Assembly: GCA_963169055.1 (NCBI GenBank)
Contig: CAUJFU010000172.1
Span: 1-38,573 of the forward strand
From: Myxococcota bacterium
Lineage (GTDB): Bacteria > Myxococcota_C > UBA6777
Length of the DNA stretch: 38,573 nt
Reading direction: 5' to 3'
In this document: in pieces, positions 16,067-23,801 of the stretch
How the letters are laid out: every line of letters starts with the position of its first letter
How positions within the stretch are numbered: the stretch's first letter is position 1
Notes under the pieces: generated by a model
What the model was told of the DNA's origin: nothing
What the model saw: only the letters and a program-made list of their open reading frames with translations
The model's database searches: none
Translations under genes and position numbers: made by a program

Positions 16067-17290
16067 ATGGCGGTCAATGTGTTGTTTTTGAGTCCATCTT
16101 ATCCGCGTGAGATGCCCCATTTTACGCGGGGGCTTGCGGAAGTTGGGGTTCGCGTTTGGGGGGTGGGGGATCAACCTGCGCATGCTTTACCTGAAGAGGT
16201 TCGGCGCTATCTCTCGGATTATTTACAGGTTCCACGGCTGCTTGACGAGGACGACCTCGTGGAGCGCACATCGCACTGGCTGAGAGGCCGCTCCGTCCAC
16301 CATGTCGAGTCTTTGTGGGAACCGTTGATGGTTGCCGCTGCTCGGATACGTCAACAGCTCCAGATCCCCGGGATGACGCCTGAGCACGTGATGGATTTCC
16401 GCGACAAACAACGCATGAAAGAACGCGTTGCTTCTGCGGGGATCCGTGTGCCTTATGCGCACCGAGTTCGCTCTACCTCAGAGATCCGCCACGCCGCCGA
16501 AAAGATCGGGTATCCCCTGATCCTCAAACCCATCGCAGGTGCGGGCAGCGCAGATACCTATCGTATCAATTCATCTCAAGAACTCGAACAAGTCTTGCCT
16601 CGCGTGCAACATATTCCTGAATTCAGTTGCGAAGAATTTATTGATGGCCGTGAATTCACCTTCGATGCCTTGTGCTTAGAAGGCGAACCGTTGCTGGTGA
16701 GTGTCACAGAATATCTGCCGCGTCCGTTGATTATGCGAACGAACGAGTGGATCAGCCCTATTCAGATCACAATCCGCGATCTTCGACAACCTCATCTCGC
16801 TCCCGGCCTTCAGATGGGCCACCAAGTCCTCAAGGCCATGCAGATGCAGACGGGATTCGTACACATGGAATGGTATCTGACTTCCAAATCAGAAGCCGTC
16901 TTTGGTGAGATCGCGTGTCGTCCCGGAGGGGCTTATATCGTGGATCAAATGAATTTCTCCAACGATATCGACTTATTTCGAGAGTGGGCTCGGGTGCGCT
17001 GCCACCAGACCTTCCATGCCCCAACTGAGCGGCCTTACAACGTCGCAGCCATCTTCAAGCGCGCACAAGGGCAGGGCCATATCCGAGCCATCCACGGACT
17101 CCAGCAGTTCCGCGAACAATGCGGGCCTTGGCTTTGTGCCGACCACCTGCTCCCTGTCGGTGCGCCGCGCCGAGATTGGAAACAAACTTTGCTCAGCGAC
17201 GGGGTGTTGATCGTTCGCCATCCTGACTGGGACACCACCGTTCGGATGGCTCAGATGGCCGCCACACAAATCCAATTGTTTGCTGCATAA
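16067..17290 (+). CDS. ATP-grasp carboxylate-amine ligase family protein
   Basis: The protein has 407 residues and starts at ATG 16067 (MAVNVLFLSPSYP), with GGAG ten bases upstream; the longer open frame adds 13 unlikely residues. The N-terminal Rossmann-like part is followed by DFRDKQRMKERVASAGIRVPY, the linker typical of carbamoyl-phosphate-synthase-L-like ATP-grasp ligases. Next come the ATP-binding GYPLILKPIAGAGSADTYRI, EEFIDGREFTFDALC, and the metal-binding HMEWYLTSKSEAVFGEIACRPGG. The family makes amide bonds (carnosine synthase-like, L-amino-acid ligases, PurK-like). With the preceding R2K-type enzyme and the LysE-like exporter it could form a route making and exporting a small peptide-like compound (inference). 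Its stop codon lies inside a 34-bp tandem repeat. Confidence 0.88.
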   Translation: MAVNVLFLSPSYPREMPHFTRGLAEVGVRVWGVGDQPAHALPEEVRRYLSDYLQVPRLLDEDDLVERTSHWLRGRSVHHVESLWEPLMVAAARIRQQLQIPGMTPEHVMDFRDKQRMKERVASAGIRVPYAHRVRSTSEIRHAAEKIGYPLILKPIAGAGSADTYRINSSQELEQVLPRVQHIPEFSCEEFIDGREFTFDALCLEGEPLLVSVTEYLPRPLIMRTNEWISPIQITIRDLRQPHLAPGLQMGHQVLKAMQMQTGFVHMEWYLTSKSEAVFGEIACRPGGAYIVDQMNFSNDIDLFREWARVRCHQTFHAPTERPYNVAAIFKRAQGQGHIRAIHGLQQFREQCGPWLCADHLLPVGAPRRDWKQTLLSDGVLIVRHPDWDTTVRMAQMAATQIQLFAA

Positions 17291-17375
17291 CAAAAAACCT
17301 GATGGGGTTTGTTGCGCTGCATAATAAAAAACCTGATGGGATTTGTTGCGCTGCATAACAAAAAACCTGATGGGA
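17282..17375. repeat. 34-bp tandem repeat, 2.8 copies, overlapping a stop codon
   Basis: Units begin at 17282, 17316 and 17350 (GCTGCATAAC, then AAAAACCTGATGGG); the third is truncated at about 17375. The units abut with no spacers, so this is not a CRISPR array. The first copy contains the last Ala codons and TAA of the ATP-grasp gene, as if the end of the gene had been tandemly copied. Copy B of the dispersed element starts 20 bases later. Confidence 0.9.
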
Positions 17376-17395
17376 TCGAACTCACTTGTGGGATA

Positions 17396-17530
17396 GTTTT
17401 CGTGGGGCTTTGCCCCACGCCCCACGAGAGGGCGAAGCCCTCTTGACCCCGTATCGGCGAAGAGATCACAGGTTTTTCACTCAAACGACGCTGTCGCTTG
17501 AAGCGCTGCGAACACGGGCTTTTTTGGCGA
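17396..17530 (+). repeat. Dispersed 130-bp element, copy B
   Basis: The 5' stem GTGGGGC (17402-17408) with GCCCCAC (17412-17418) has 7 perfect pairs and a TTT loop. The second stem GAGGGC (17428-17433) with GCCCTC (17437-17442) has a GAA loop. The 3' end is CTGCGAACACGGGCTTTTTT. Stem 2 differs in sequence from copy A while mostly keeping pairing. The element lies just after the ATP-grasp gene and its sequence is open in the frame of the next gene. Confidence 0.78.
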
Positions 17531-17586
17531 GAGCTTCGTTTTTTGTGAGATATTGTCTTGATGTTTCGTATGAAAGGACATTTGCT

Positions 17587-18261
17587 TTGGGTACGCTTCA
17601 AGAACATTTTCGATCTCTCTGCGTCCTTGATAAGCAGGTTCCTCTTTTTTGTACGCGCAGGGACGGTTCGATCGAACTTTTGCCGTATGGTACGAATGGG
17701 CGCTTGGTGCTCAAGCGTTCCGATGGGATGGAGTCGTTGATGCGGGGGTTGGGAAAACAGTTGATTCGGCAGTACGACGCTGGACAAGTTCGCAACGACG
17801 GTATCCTCTACATGATGCACTGGTGTATTGATGATGAGATCATTCCTCTTTATATCGGAAAAGCAGAGACTTTTGGAAGAAAAGAAGGGAGTCTTTCGGA
17901 GAATATCAAGGATCTTGACAAGGGAAACGGGAAATTCGGTCGGTGGGGCTACGGTTATGCTTATCATCTTGGGGATCTTAGTGCGGCCACCTTGTCGGGT
18001 CACGAAGGCTCCAAAGTCACCCTCAAATACGAACGGTGGCGTGATCGTTTGTTTTATCCAGTCGAAAAAAATGTCGTCCGCCCTCGTGACCCTGTGTATT
18101 TTTTCGCGACGCTGTGGGGAGACAAGCAGAAAAGCGTTTGGAGCCAAGTTTCCCCCACAACGTTGGCTTTTGAAGAGTACCTACTGATCGGCTTAGCGAG
18201 TCGAGAGTACGGGAAATATTTGCTCAACCAAGAGGGCCGATATCGCTATGAAGAGGTATGA
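17587..18261 (+). CDS. GIY-YIG nuclease-like domain protein
   Basis: The protein has 224 residues from TTG 17587, which has AAAGGA eight bases upstream. GTG 17545 is an alternative, and the frame is open back to about 17386 through repeat copy B. The core reads GILYMMHWCIDDEIIPLYIGKAE, a GIY-YIG-like pair of strands, followed by the NIKDLDKGNGKFGRWGYGYAYHLGDLSA region. It ends with FEEYLLIGLASREYGKYLLNQEG, which I recall from a group of stand-alone GIY-YIG-like proteins. GIY-YIG domains cut DNA using Tyr, Arg and a metal-binding Glu. The strand-1 Tyr and YIG are present and the last motif has a Glu pair, but catalytic competence is unproven. It overlaps the next gene by 14 bases, so the two are co-translated. 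Function unknown. Confidence 0.62.
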   Translation: MGTLQEHFRSLCVLDKQVPLFCTRRDGSIELLPYGTNGRLVLKRSDGMESLMRGLGKQLIRQYDAGQVRNDGILYMMHWCIDDEIIPLYIGKAETFGRKEGSLSENIKDLDKGNGKFGRWGYGYAYHLGDLSAATLSGHEGSKVTLKYERWRDRLFYPVEKNVVRPRDPVYFFATLWGDKQKSVWSQVSPTTLAFEEYLLIGLASREYGKYLLNQEGRYRYEEV

Positions 18262-19141
18262 TTGGGGATTTCTTCTGGTTGCTTTTTTCTTTTTTGGATG
18301 CAAAGACTTCACTCCGAAGTCTGTTTCGCTACGACCGGATCAGAAACATCATGGTGTTCTTTCTTCTCCTTTATTGGCGAAGCAGAGACCATCCTTGTCG
18401 GCAAAACAACCACCATCCTTATCGGCAAAACAACCACCATTTTCTGGTAAAAAGTCGTCACCACAAGCCGATCCCCCTGCGCCTGCTTGGATGATTCCGT
18501 CGCAGATGCGGGCGATTTTGGGGCTTTTGCCGACGACGTACTATATCGCAGACGAAACCAAAGTCTCTTGTCGCGGTCGTTACAGAAGATACCGTTATCG
18601 AGGACACGAACGCTCTCGCATCCGAGACCTCAAGGGGCGGACTCTTGCTGTGGTTTGCTCTCGCTTTTATCGGGTGCTCAAGATGGAAGGGACGGGCTTG
18701 TTGCGGCCACGTCGGGGGCAAAGGTTGCTTGTCAACTGGGATGCGCTTGGGCGTTTTCGGGTCGTCCGTCGGTGTCGCTTTGGTGTGGGCGTTCAGCAGC
18801 GTTGTCTTTTGCCGTTTCACACCATCGCGGCGGATCTTTCGGCTTATGCTGTCGGTGATATCTTGTACATTCCGCGTTTGAGAGGATTGCGTCTGCCCGA
18901 TGGTTCCGAGCATAGCGGTCTTTTTATCGTACAGGATACGGGTGGGGCCTTTCGTCGGATCGGGCCTCGCCGTGTGGATCTCTTTGTGGGTACGCAAACC
19001 TCTGCGAACAACGTCTTTTTGCGTGCAGGAGTTCATCACAGGCGATCCGAGATCGCCTTTCAACTCAAGGGCATCGCCCGACAGCACGCGCTACGATACT
19101 TCAAAAGACGTTTTCCTAGGCTCTTTTCTCATCGTTCTTAA
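18248..19141 (+). CDS. 3D (Asp-Asp-Asp) domain lipoprotein, MltA C-terminal-like
   Basis: This 297-residue protein starts with MKRYDWGFLLVAFFFFGC, a short lipoprotein signal ending in the lipobox Cys at about residue 18. A low-complexity linker follows with LSAKQPPS repeated (about residues 48-66). The C-terminal half contains AADLSAYAVGDILYIPRLRGLRLP, then the 3D motif region IVQDTGGAFRRIGPRRVDLFVG, with the conserved acidic residues of double-psi beta-barrel 3D domains (as in MltA and YuiC-type enzymes). It probably binds or cleaves peptidoglycan at the cell envelope. The ATG overlaps the upstream GIY-YIG-like gene by 14 bases; a GAGGG lies about 11 bases before it. Convergent with the following lipoprotein gene. 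Confidence 0.8.
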   Translation: MKRYDWGFLLVAFFFFGCKDFTPKSVSLRPDQKHHGVLSSPLLAKQRPSLSAKQPPSLSAKQPPFSGKKSSPQADPPAPAWMIPSQMRAILGLLPTTYYIADETKVSCRGRYRRYRYRGHERSRIRDLKGRTLAVVCSRFYRVLKMEGTGLLRPRRGQRLLVNWDALGRFRVVRRCRFGVGVQQRCLLPFHTIAADLSAYAVGDILYIPRLRGLRLPDGSEHSGLFIVQDTGGAFRRIGPRRVDLFVGTQTSANNVFLRAGVHHRRSEIAFQLKGIARQHALRYFKRRFPRLFSHRS

Positions 19142-19185
19142 AACAATGGAAGATAGATGCGTTCAGATCAAAAGGGTATAACCAC

Positions 19186-19878
19186 TCAAGGAACGGGGAT
19201 CACTTCTTCACACGTCCCTTTTTGATCATGGCAAAAAGCATTGACGCAAAAGCCTAAACATTCGGTGCTTTTTTGGCAGCTTTGCCTTTCGCAGGTCTTG
19301 TTGCTGTTACAGACAAAATTCTTTGGGCAGGTCATATTGTCGATACATTCTTTTGCCTTACAATGTCCGTCGCTTTTGCAGGACTCACCCACAAGGCATT
19401 CGCTATCGGCTTTGCAACCCGCAACACATCCCTTGCCACCACAATTTCCTGCGCCTTCTTTGCAGATCGCCTTGGGATCGCTTTTTTGGCAATCTGCGTC
19501 TTGCTCGCATTCGTTCATCGGAGGGATCCCACAAACCTTGCGCCGTGGGCCCGGGCTGATGCACTCTTTGGGTTTGGTGCAGCTTTGCTCTACACTACAA
19601 TCCCCCGCAACCACGGTCTCTGGTGGATTTTCTGTGACGGTCTCGGGCTGATTTTCCGCGACGGTCTCGGGCTGATTTTCCGCAACGAGTTCTTTGCCTT
19701 CCACATCCCCCTCTGGGACGGACTCTCTGCTCTCCGTATTGCTCTCTGCAACAGGCTCTCCGCTGTCGGAGTTTCCCTCTGCAACAGACTCCCCGCCATC
19801 GGGATTTCCTGTGCTGGGTGCTTGACAGGCTCCCAATCCCAAAAACACAAACAAACCCATGATCCAAGCCCACCGCAT
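19186..19878 (-). CDS. Cys-rich lipoprotein of unknown function
   Basis: The protein has 230 residues from ATG 19878, with GGAGG seven bases upstream. The lipobox LGAC gives acylated Cys18. Next comes an acidic, repetitive stretch (about 25-85: GEPVAESN, RESVPEGD, AENQPETV twice, TENPPETV), probably a flexible spacer from the membrane. The C-terminal 140 residues hold 22 cysteines in short C-x(4-8)-C units such as NECEQDADC, SCKSDGHC and TCPKNFVC. They resemble the Cys-rich segments of myxobacterial and bradymonad surface proteins, and the repeats of the NHL lipoprotein at 4259, but without the CVD...HCGxCG pattern. Likely an outer-membrane, disulfide-bonded surface protein. Single gene. Confidence 0.82.
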   Translation of the reverse strand: MRWAWIMGLFVFLGLGACQAPSTGNPDGGESVAEGNSDSGEPVAESNTESRESVPEGDVEGKELVAENQPETVAENQPETVTENPPETVVAGDCSVEQSCTKPKECISPGPRRKVCGIPPMNECEQDADCQKSDPKAICKEGAGNCGGKGCVAGCKADSECLVGESCKSDGHCKAKECIDNMTCPKNFVCNSNKTCERQSCQKSTECLGFCVNAFCHDQKGTCEEVIPVP

Positions 19879-20137
19879 CACATCACCTCCATTGTTTGTC
19901 TGGCCTTGATAGGCACCACGACTTTTTCAAAACGACTCCTGCCCGAGTTTCCGAACGGTGCGTAGCATCGGCTTTGCATCGTAGCCCTTCAAAGAGGGCT
20001 TCGCAATACCACCCCTGCCACAACAAGCCATCATTGTCTATGCTCTTGTGAAGGATGCTTTTTTTGAAATCAGGTGGCTCGTTGGGTCCGCTTTTCCCCT
20101 TTTGAGGAAGGGCGATCGCTTGGAGGCTGCGCGCTGT

Positions 20138-21118
20138 TTAGCAGGGGATGGAGCGATAAGGGCGGGTGGTCGTGCTTCGGTGGAAGGCTTCGATCAGGGC
20201 GTGGACTTGAAAGATATCGTGGGTGGGTTCGAGCATCGGGAGATAGAGGTTGTGGGAGGCGAGTGTCTCGAGGTCAAAGTGCCAATACAAGGTCATGAGC
20301 GGGTTGATGAAGAGTTGGCTATTGCGTGTTCGTTCGGTGCGATGGGCATCTCCGAAGCGGCCTTCGAGGGCGGAGAGGATGCTGCCGTTGACGATGCTTT
20401 GCCGTTCAGGCATCTGGGCGTGTGTGTATTCGACGGCCTCTCGAAATCGCGCCACTTCGGGCATGGAGAGGTGGAGCGAGTGCGCTCCGAGGTAGCCGCC
20501 TTGGGCATCGAGGGCTGCGATATTCTCCAAGACATGGGCATGACAGACGCCGTGAAAGGCATCGATCCCAAATCCCAAGCAGCTAACGATCTTGGCCGAT
20601 AGATCGAGGCCACGCACCGCAGCAAGGCTCGTCATGTCTTCAGCGGGCGTCCCAAGCCCCGCTTCATCGCCGCGCATCAAGATATCCGTCCCTCCGTCGA
20701 TCAAGATCACCGTGTCCAATGCAAGCTCTTTGACCAACCATCGATACGCCGCTCGCAAAGGCTGCACACCGACCTTTTCAAAGCAATAGATCGCGTCGGG
20801 AAATCCGTGTTGTTGTAACCACGTCGCCAGATACATCTCTGGAAAGTAGCGCGGTTCGCCCGAGCTTTGGTGATCTACTCGCCAAACAGACGGAGCCACC
20901 GACGCTGCCGTCGTTGCCCCAAGATAGGTGAACGACAGATTGGCCAGATGCACGCACTTTCCTTCCCGCAGTAGCGCAAAAAACAGCGGCAGCCCCGCAA
21001 AGATATCGAATCCTCCGCCCGCTCCCGCGATCAATATGCTTTGGGCGGCCTCTAGCCGATCTGCCAACGGATGACGGAAAAGCGCCGATATGCCGAATCT
21101 TTGAGACGGTGAAGACAT
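20138..21118 (-). CDS. DUF1152 domain protein
   Basis: This 326-residue protein, without signal peptide, starts 2 bases after the stop codon of the peroxiredoxin gene upstream, so translation is probably coupled. The sequence ILIAGAGGGFDIFAGLPLFFALL (about residue 28) is a Gly-rich nucleotide-binding-like loop. LDTVILIDGGTDILMRGDEAGLGTPAEDMTSLAAV (about 135-170) and the acidic, His-containing GFGIDAFHGVCHAHVLENIAAL are the conserved blocks I associate with DUF1152. No biochemical role is established for the family. The pairing with a 1-Cys peroxiredoxin suggests a redox or repair role (inference only). Confidence 0.8.
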   Translation of the reverse strand: MSSPSQRFGISALFRHPLADRLEAAQSILIAGAGGGFDIFAGLPLFFALLREGKCVHLANLSFTYLGATTAASVAPSVWRVDHQSSGEPRYFPEMYLATWLQQHGFPDAIYCFEKVGVQPLRAAYRWLVKELALDTVILIDGGTDILMRGDEAGLGTPAEDMTSLAAVRGLDLSAKIVSCLGFGIDAFHGVCHAHVLENIAALDAQGGYLGAHSLHLSMPEVARFREAVEYTHAQMPERQSIVNGSILSALEGRFGDAHRTERTRNSQLFINPLMTLYWHFDLETLASHNLYLPMLEPTHDIFQVHALIEAFHRSTTTRPYRSIPC

Positions 21119-21120
21119 GG

Positions 21121-21771
21121 TTAAAGGGATTTTTTGGAGAAGTACCAGTCGGTGATGTCGATGCCTTGGGTTTTGAGGCGTTCTTCGGCGGCTTGTTGGG
21201 TGGCGGGGGGAGGGATGATCACTTTGTCACCGGGCTTCCAGTTGGCGGGGCAGGCGACACCGTGTTGGTCGGCGGTTTGGAGTCCGTCGATCACGCGGAC
21301 GATCTCGTCGAAGTTACGGCCAAAGTTCAGCGGATAATAGATCATCGCACGGATCTTGAACTTGGGGTCGATGAAAAAGACGCATCGAACAGCGGCTGTG
21401 TTGGAAGAAGGCTCGTGGATCATGTTGTAGAGTCGGGCGACTTTTTGGTCGAGGTCGGCGATGACGGGGAATTGGATCTGGACACCGAAGTTAGCCTCGA
21501 TATTACGGACCCAACCGATGTGCGCATAGACGCTGTCAATGGAGCATCCGATCAGCTTGACGTTCCGGGACGCAAATTCATTGGAGCGTCGGGCAAACTC
21601 GATAAACTCTGTGGTGCAAACAGGCGTAAAGTCCGCAGGATGCGAGAACAGGATCACCCAGCTACCACGAGCCCATTCGGAAAAAGTGATCGGGCCGTGG
21701 GTGGTGACGGTTTGAAAGTCAGGGGCCGAGCCGTTGAGGGCGATGGGTTGGGGTTGTGCGGTGTCGCTCAT
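21121..21771 (-). CDS. 1-Cys (Prx6-type) peroxiredoxin
   Basis: This 216-residue protein starts at ATG 21771, with GGAG about six bases upstream. The active-site run HPADFTPVCTTE places the peroxidatic Cys at residue 52, with the Thr three residues before it. The later Arg in VRCVFFIDP and the C-terminal LNFGRNFDEIVRVIDGLQ and PANWKPGDKVIIPPP are diagnostic of the Prx6/AhpE-like long subfamily. It reduces hydrogen peroxide and alkyl hydroperoxides in the cytosol. Extra cysteines (LIGCSID, VRC, VACPANW) could act as partner thiols, as in archaeal members. The gene is first of a two-gene unit with the DUF1152 gene. Confidence 0.94.
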   Translation of the reverse strand: MSDTAQPQPIALNGSAPDFQTVTTHGPITFSEWARGSWVILFSHPADFTPVCTTEFIEFARRSNEFASRNVKLIGCSIDSVYAHIGWVRNIEANFGVQIQFPVIADLDQKVARLYNMIHEPSSNTAAVRCVFFIDPKFKIRAMIYYPLNFGRNFDEIVRVIDGLQTADQHGVACPANWKPGDKVIIPPPATQQAAEERLKTQGIDITDWYFSKKSL

Positions 21772-21805
21772 TAGACACTCCTTTTCTTGGTTGGTGTGGG
21801 AAAGA

Positions 21806-21830
21806 GGGCCTCTCTTTGGTAGAGAGGGCC
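21806..21830 (-). terminator. Putative terminator hairpin after the DUF1361 gene
   Basis: Bases 21806-21815 and 21821-21830 form a stem with one mismatch and a 5-base loop. On the minus strand it follows the DUF1361 stop codon (21841) and is followed by TCTTTCCC, a weak T tract. It also lies in the peroxiredoxin leader, so it could separate the two units or attenuate readthrough. Confidence 0.5.
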
Positions 21831-21840
21831 GTGTGGGATG

Positions 21841-22590
21841 TCAAGGCCGTGAGGGGCGATCTTCGCTATCTGTGGGGGGCGGTGAAGTCGATGGATGCGA
21901 TGAAGTATGGATAGGAAGAAAGAAAAGGTAGGAAATAAAAAGGAAGAGAAAGGTGGTAGCAGTAAAGGCCCAAGCGGTTGGGTGATGGAGAGGGAAGAAG
22001 ATTTTTTCGGTGATGGCGCGCAGGGTGGGGAGCGGTTGGGTGAGGAGATCCCAGCTATTCCAGCGCTCGACGCGTCCGAGGTACATCCCAAAGGAAGTGA
22101 GGCCGAGAAAAAGTGAGATGGCGATCCATCCGATGAGATGGGAAGTTGCGTTGTGGATGAGCGTGTGGACGCGGTGGAGCGAAGACATCCCAAGCAGCAG
22201 GCCGTGGAGAGCAAAGCCAAAGAGCAAGAGCGTGTCGAACCAAAAGGGGAAGTTGCGTGGTCGGAGATGGATCAGGTCCGTGATCAGGTAGGGGGCGTTG
22301 GGGAAGAACAACAGCCAGAGCGAGCCAAGCAGAAACAAGGCGAGAGAAAGTCGCGGTTTGGGACGAGCCACCCAAGCCATCCCAAGGCTAAAGAAAAAAG
22401 GAATCCATGCGAGAAAAAGATTCCATAGAAAAAGGCCAAAGCTCTTGTGACCTGTGAGCAAAAATCGAATAAGCCAGAGGCCCGCCAACAAGGTGCTGAA
22501 GGCGAGATGAAGAGGGAGGGCATCGTAGAGAGATAGCCAACGAGGAAGTGCGGGTGCGTGTGAGTGAGCGTGCGTTTTTTGTTGAAGCAT
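21841..22590 (-). CDS. DUF1361 family membrane protein
   Basis: This is a 249-residue integral membrane protein with about seven hydrophobic helices. It carries the DUF1361 hallmarks NLFLAWIPFFFSL, SLWLLFFPNAPYLITDLIHL, and GMYLGRVERWNSWDLL. The N-terminus is His-rich (THAHSHAP) and the C-terminus ends in a Ser/Pro-rich tail. The family's function is not known. The start ATG at 22590 has no Shine-Dalgarno sequence, but the stop of the upstream PEGA/AgmX-like gene lies only 12 bases away, so translational coupling is likely. It is last in a three-gene minus-strand operon and appears to be followed by the hairpin at 21806-21830. Confidence 0.85.
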   Translation of the reverse strand: MLQQKTHAHSHAPALPRWLSLYDALPLHLAFSTLLAGLWLIRFLLTGHKSFGLFLWNLFLAWIPFFFSLGMAWVARPKPRLSLALFLLGSLWLLFFPNAPYLITDLIHLRPRNFPFWFDTLLLFGFALHGLLLGMSSLHRVHTLIHNATSHLIGWIAISLFLGLTSFGMYLGRVERWNSWDLLTQPLPTLRAITEKIFFPLHHPTAWAFTATTFLFLFISYLFFLPIHTSSHPSTSPPPTDSEDRPSRP

Positions 22591-22602
22591 GGTTGATGTG
22601 GG

Positions 22603-23784
22603 CTATTGGAGAGGTATGGGGTAGTCTTTGATATCGGCGTTGGCGCGGGCTTTGGGGAATCGCCAGCGGGTGGCAGCGCGCATGACGCAGTCTTGGAAAC
22701 GTTTGGGTGCATCGGAAGGGCTGACCCATTGGACGTCTTCGGTTTTGCCTTGGGGAGTGATGCGCCAAGAAAGAGTGATCTGTTGGGCGTCAGGTTGGTA
22801 AAGTTGGCAGCTTTTGAGGTCGGCTTTATGGCGTTGAAGGACAAGTTTGATCTGTTGGGCGGAAAGGAGATCGGGTTGTTTTTTGGGGTTGTTGGGAGGG
22901 GTGGGGTTGTTGGCCATCGTGCGGGTGAGGAGGATGGGCAGCTTTTCGGTTTGGGTGATCTGGATGGGGAATTGGGCCGAATCGCGTCCCGGTGGAAAAT
23001 CCAGACGAATGGTGTAGGTTCCGTTGGGCAGTTTGACGCGCAAAGGTGCTGTTCCGCAGAGGAGATCATCGACATAAACATAAGCCCAAGGCCGAACACC
23101 GATCCAGACTTCTTGACCGGGGGCGTCTTGGTCAAAGCGCTTTTTACAGGCTTTGCTGAGGGGGGCGGGGGGTTGTCGTTTCCATTCATCGTTCCAGTAG
23201 CGTTGGCAACGGGATCGTATGCTGCGCATCCATCGATTGGAGGCATTGCGTTTGTTTCGGATGTTGCGTTGTATACTGCGGATCTGGTAGCGCAAAAGGG
23301 GTTGTTCGGCGGTGGCGGCTTCGAGTTTTTGAAGCCATGCGATGTAGGAGGGGATTGCGTTGTAAGCAACGCAAGGTTCGCGGTAGCGGAGTTTGATGGC
23401 GTCGTTGTAGCCTTTTTGAATCTGGCGGGTGATGGTGCGATAGCGTTGGGCTTTTTCGCGTTTGGACAGCGCGTTGGCAGAAGAGGGCGAGGCAAAGAAG
23501 AACAAACCGATCGCAATCGTGCGAAAAGCGGCGTAGGAAAGGAGATTGCGGAGGAAATCACGGAAGGAGCGGGGCTGGAAGCCCGAGGGGCGAGCCGAAA
23601 CACAGGAGGAGTGGGGTCGGAAGCCCGAGGGACGAGCCGAAACACGGGAGGAGTGGGGTCGGAAGCCCAAGGAACGCTCCGAAGCACGGAAGGAGCGGGA
23701 TTGGAAACAAGCGCAGGAGAGGGCGCGCCCAAAAGGAGCAGGAGACGTATGAGAGAAAAAGTCGCGCAAGAAAAGCGATGGCAT
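22603..23784 (-). CDS. PEGA-domain and AgmX/PglI-like C-terminal protein
   Basis: This is a 393-residue protein. ATG 23784 has a GGAG five bases upstream, so the N-terminus is probably real although odd: residues 1-72 carry three 14-residue repeats (FRPHSSRVSARPSG) before a signal-like segment IGLFFFASPSSANA (about 91-104). The middle (about 105-225) is basic and helical (RRxQRY, NKRNASNRW). A PEGA-like domain follows, EVWIGVRPWAYVYVDDLLCGTAPLRVKL (about 235-275). The C-terminal 80 residues (LKSCQLYQPDAQQITLSWRI...VQWVSPSD...CVMRAATRWRFP) match the AgmX/PglI-type domain of myxobacterial envelope proteins, related in design to TonB C-termini. It probably spans the envelope. Located between a TPR protein and DUF1361 in an operon. 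Confidence 0.8.
   Translation of the reverse strand: MPSLFLRDFFSHTSPAPFGRALSCACFQSRSFRASERSLGFRPHSSRVSARPSGFRPHSSCVSARPSGFQPRSFRDFLRNLLSYAAFRTIAIGLFFFASPSSANALSKREKAQRYRTITRQIQKGYNDAIKLRYREPCVAYNAIPSYIAWLQKLEAATAEQPLLRYQIRSIQRNIRNKRNASNRWMRSIRSRCQRYWNDEWKRQPPAPLSKACKKRFDQDAPGQEVWIGVRPWAYVYVDDLLCGTAPLRVKLPNGTYTIRLDFPPGRDSAQFPIQITQTEKLPILLTRTMANNPTPPNNPKKQPDLLSAQQIKLVLQRHKADLKSCQLYQPDAQQITLSWRITPQGKTEDVQWVSPSDAPKRFQDCVMRAATRWRFPKARANADIKDYPIPLQ
23561..23700 (-). repeat. 42-bp in-frame tandem repeats, 3.3 copies
   Basis: Units at 23575-23616, 23617-23658 and 23659-23700, with a partial one before 23575, encode 14-residue SARPSGFRPHSS-type peptides. They lie near the N-terminus of the PEGA/AgmX-like protein, upstream of its signal-like segment. 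The period keeps the frame. Confidence 0.9.
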
Positions 23785-23801
23785 GGAAACTCCGAGCAGG
23801 G

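Noticed and set aside
17282..17375. 34-bp repeats as a CRISPR array
   Set aside because: Units abut without spacers, there are fewer than three full copies, and no cas gene is near.
22284..23732. 482-codon minus-strand frame overlapping the DUF1361 and PEGA/AgmX-like genes
   Set aside because: Pro/Ser-rich frame-shifted reading of two genes whose own frames carry recognised motifs.
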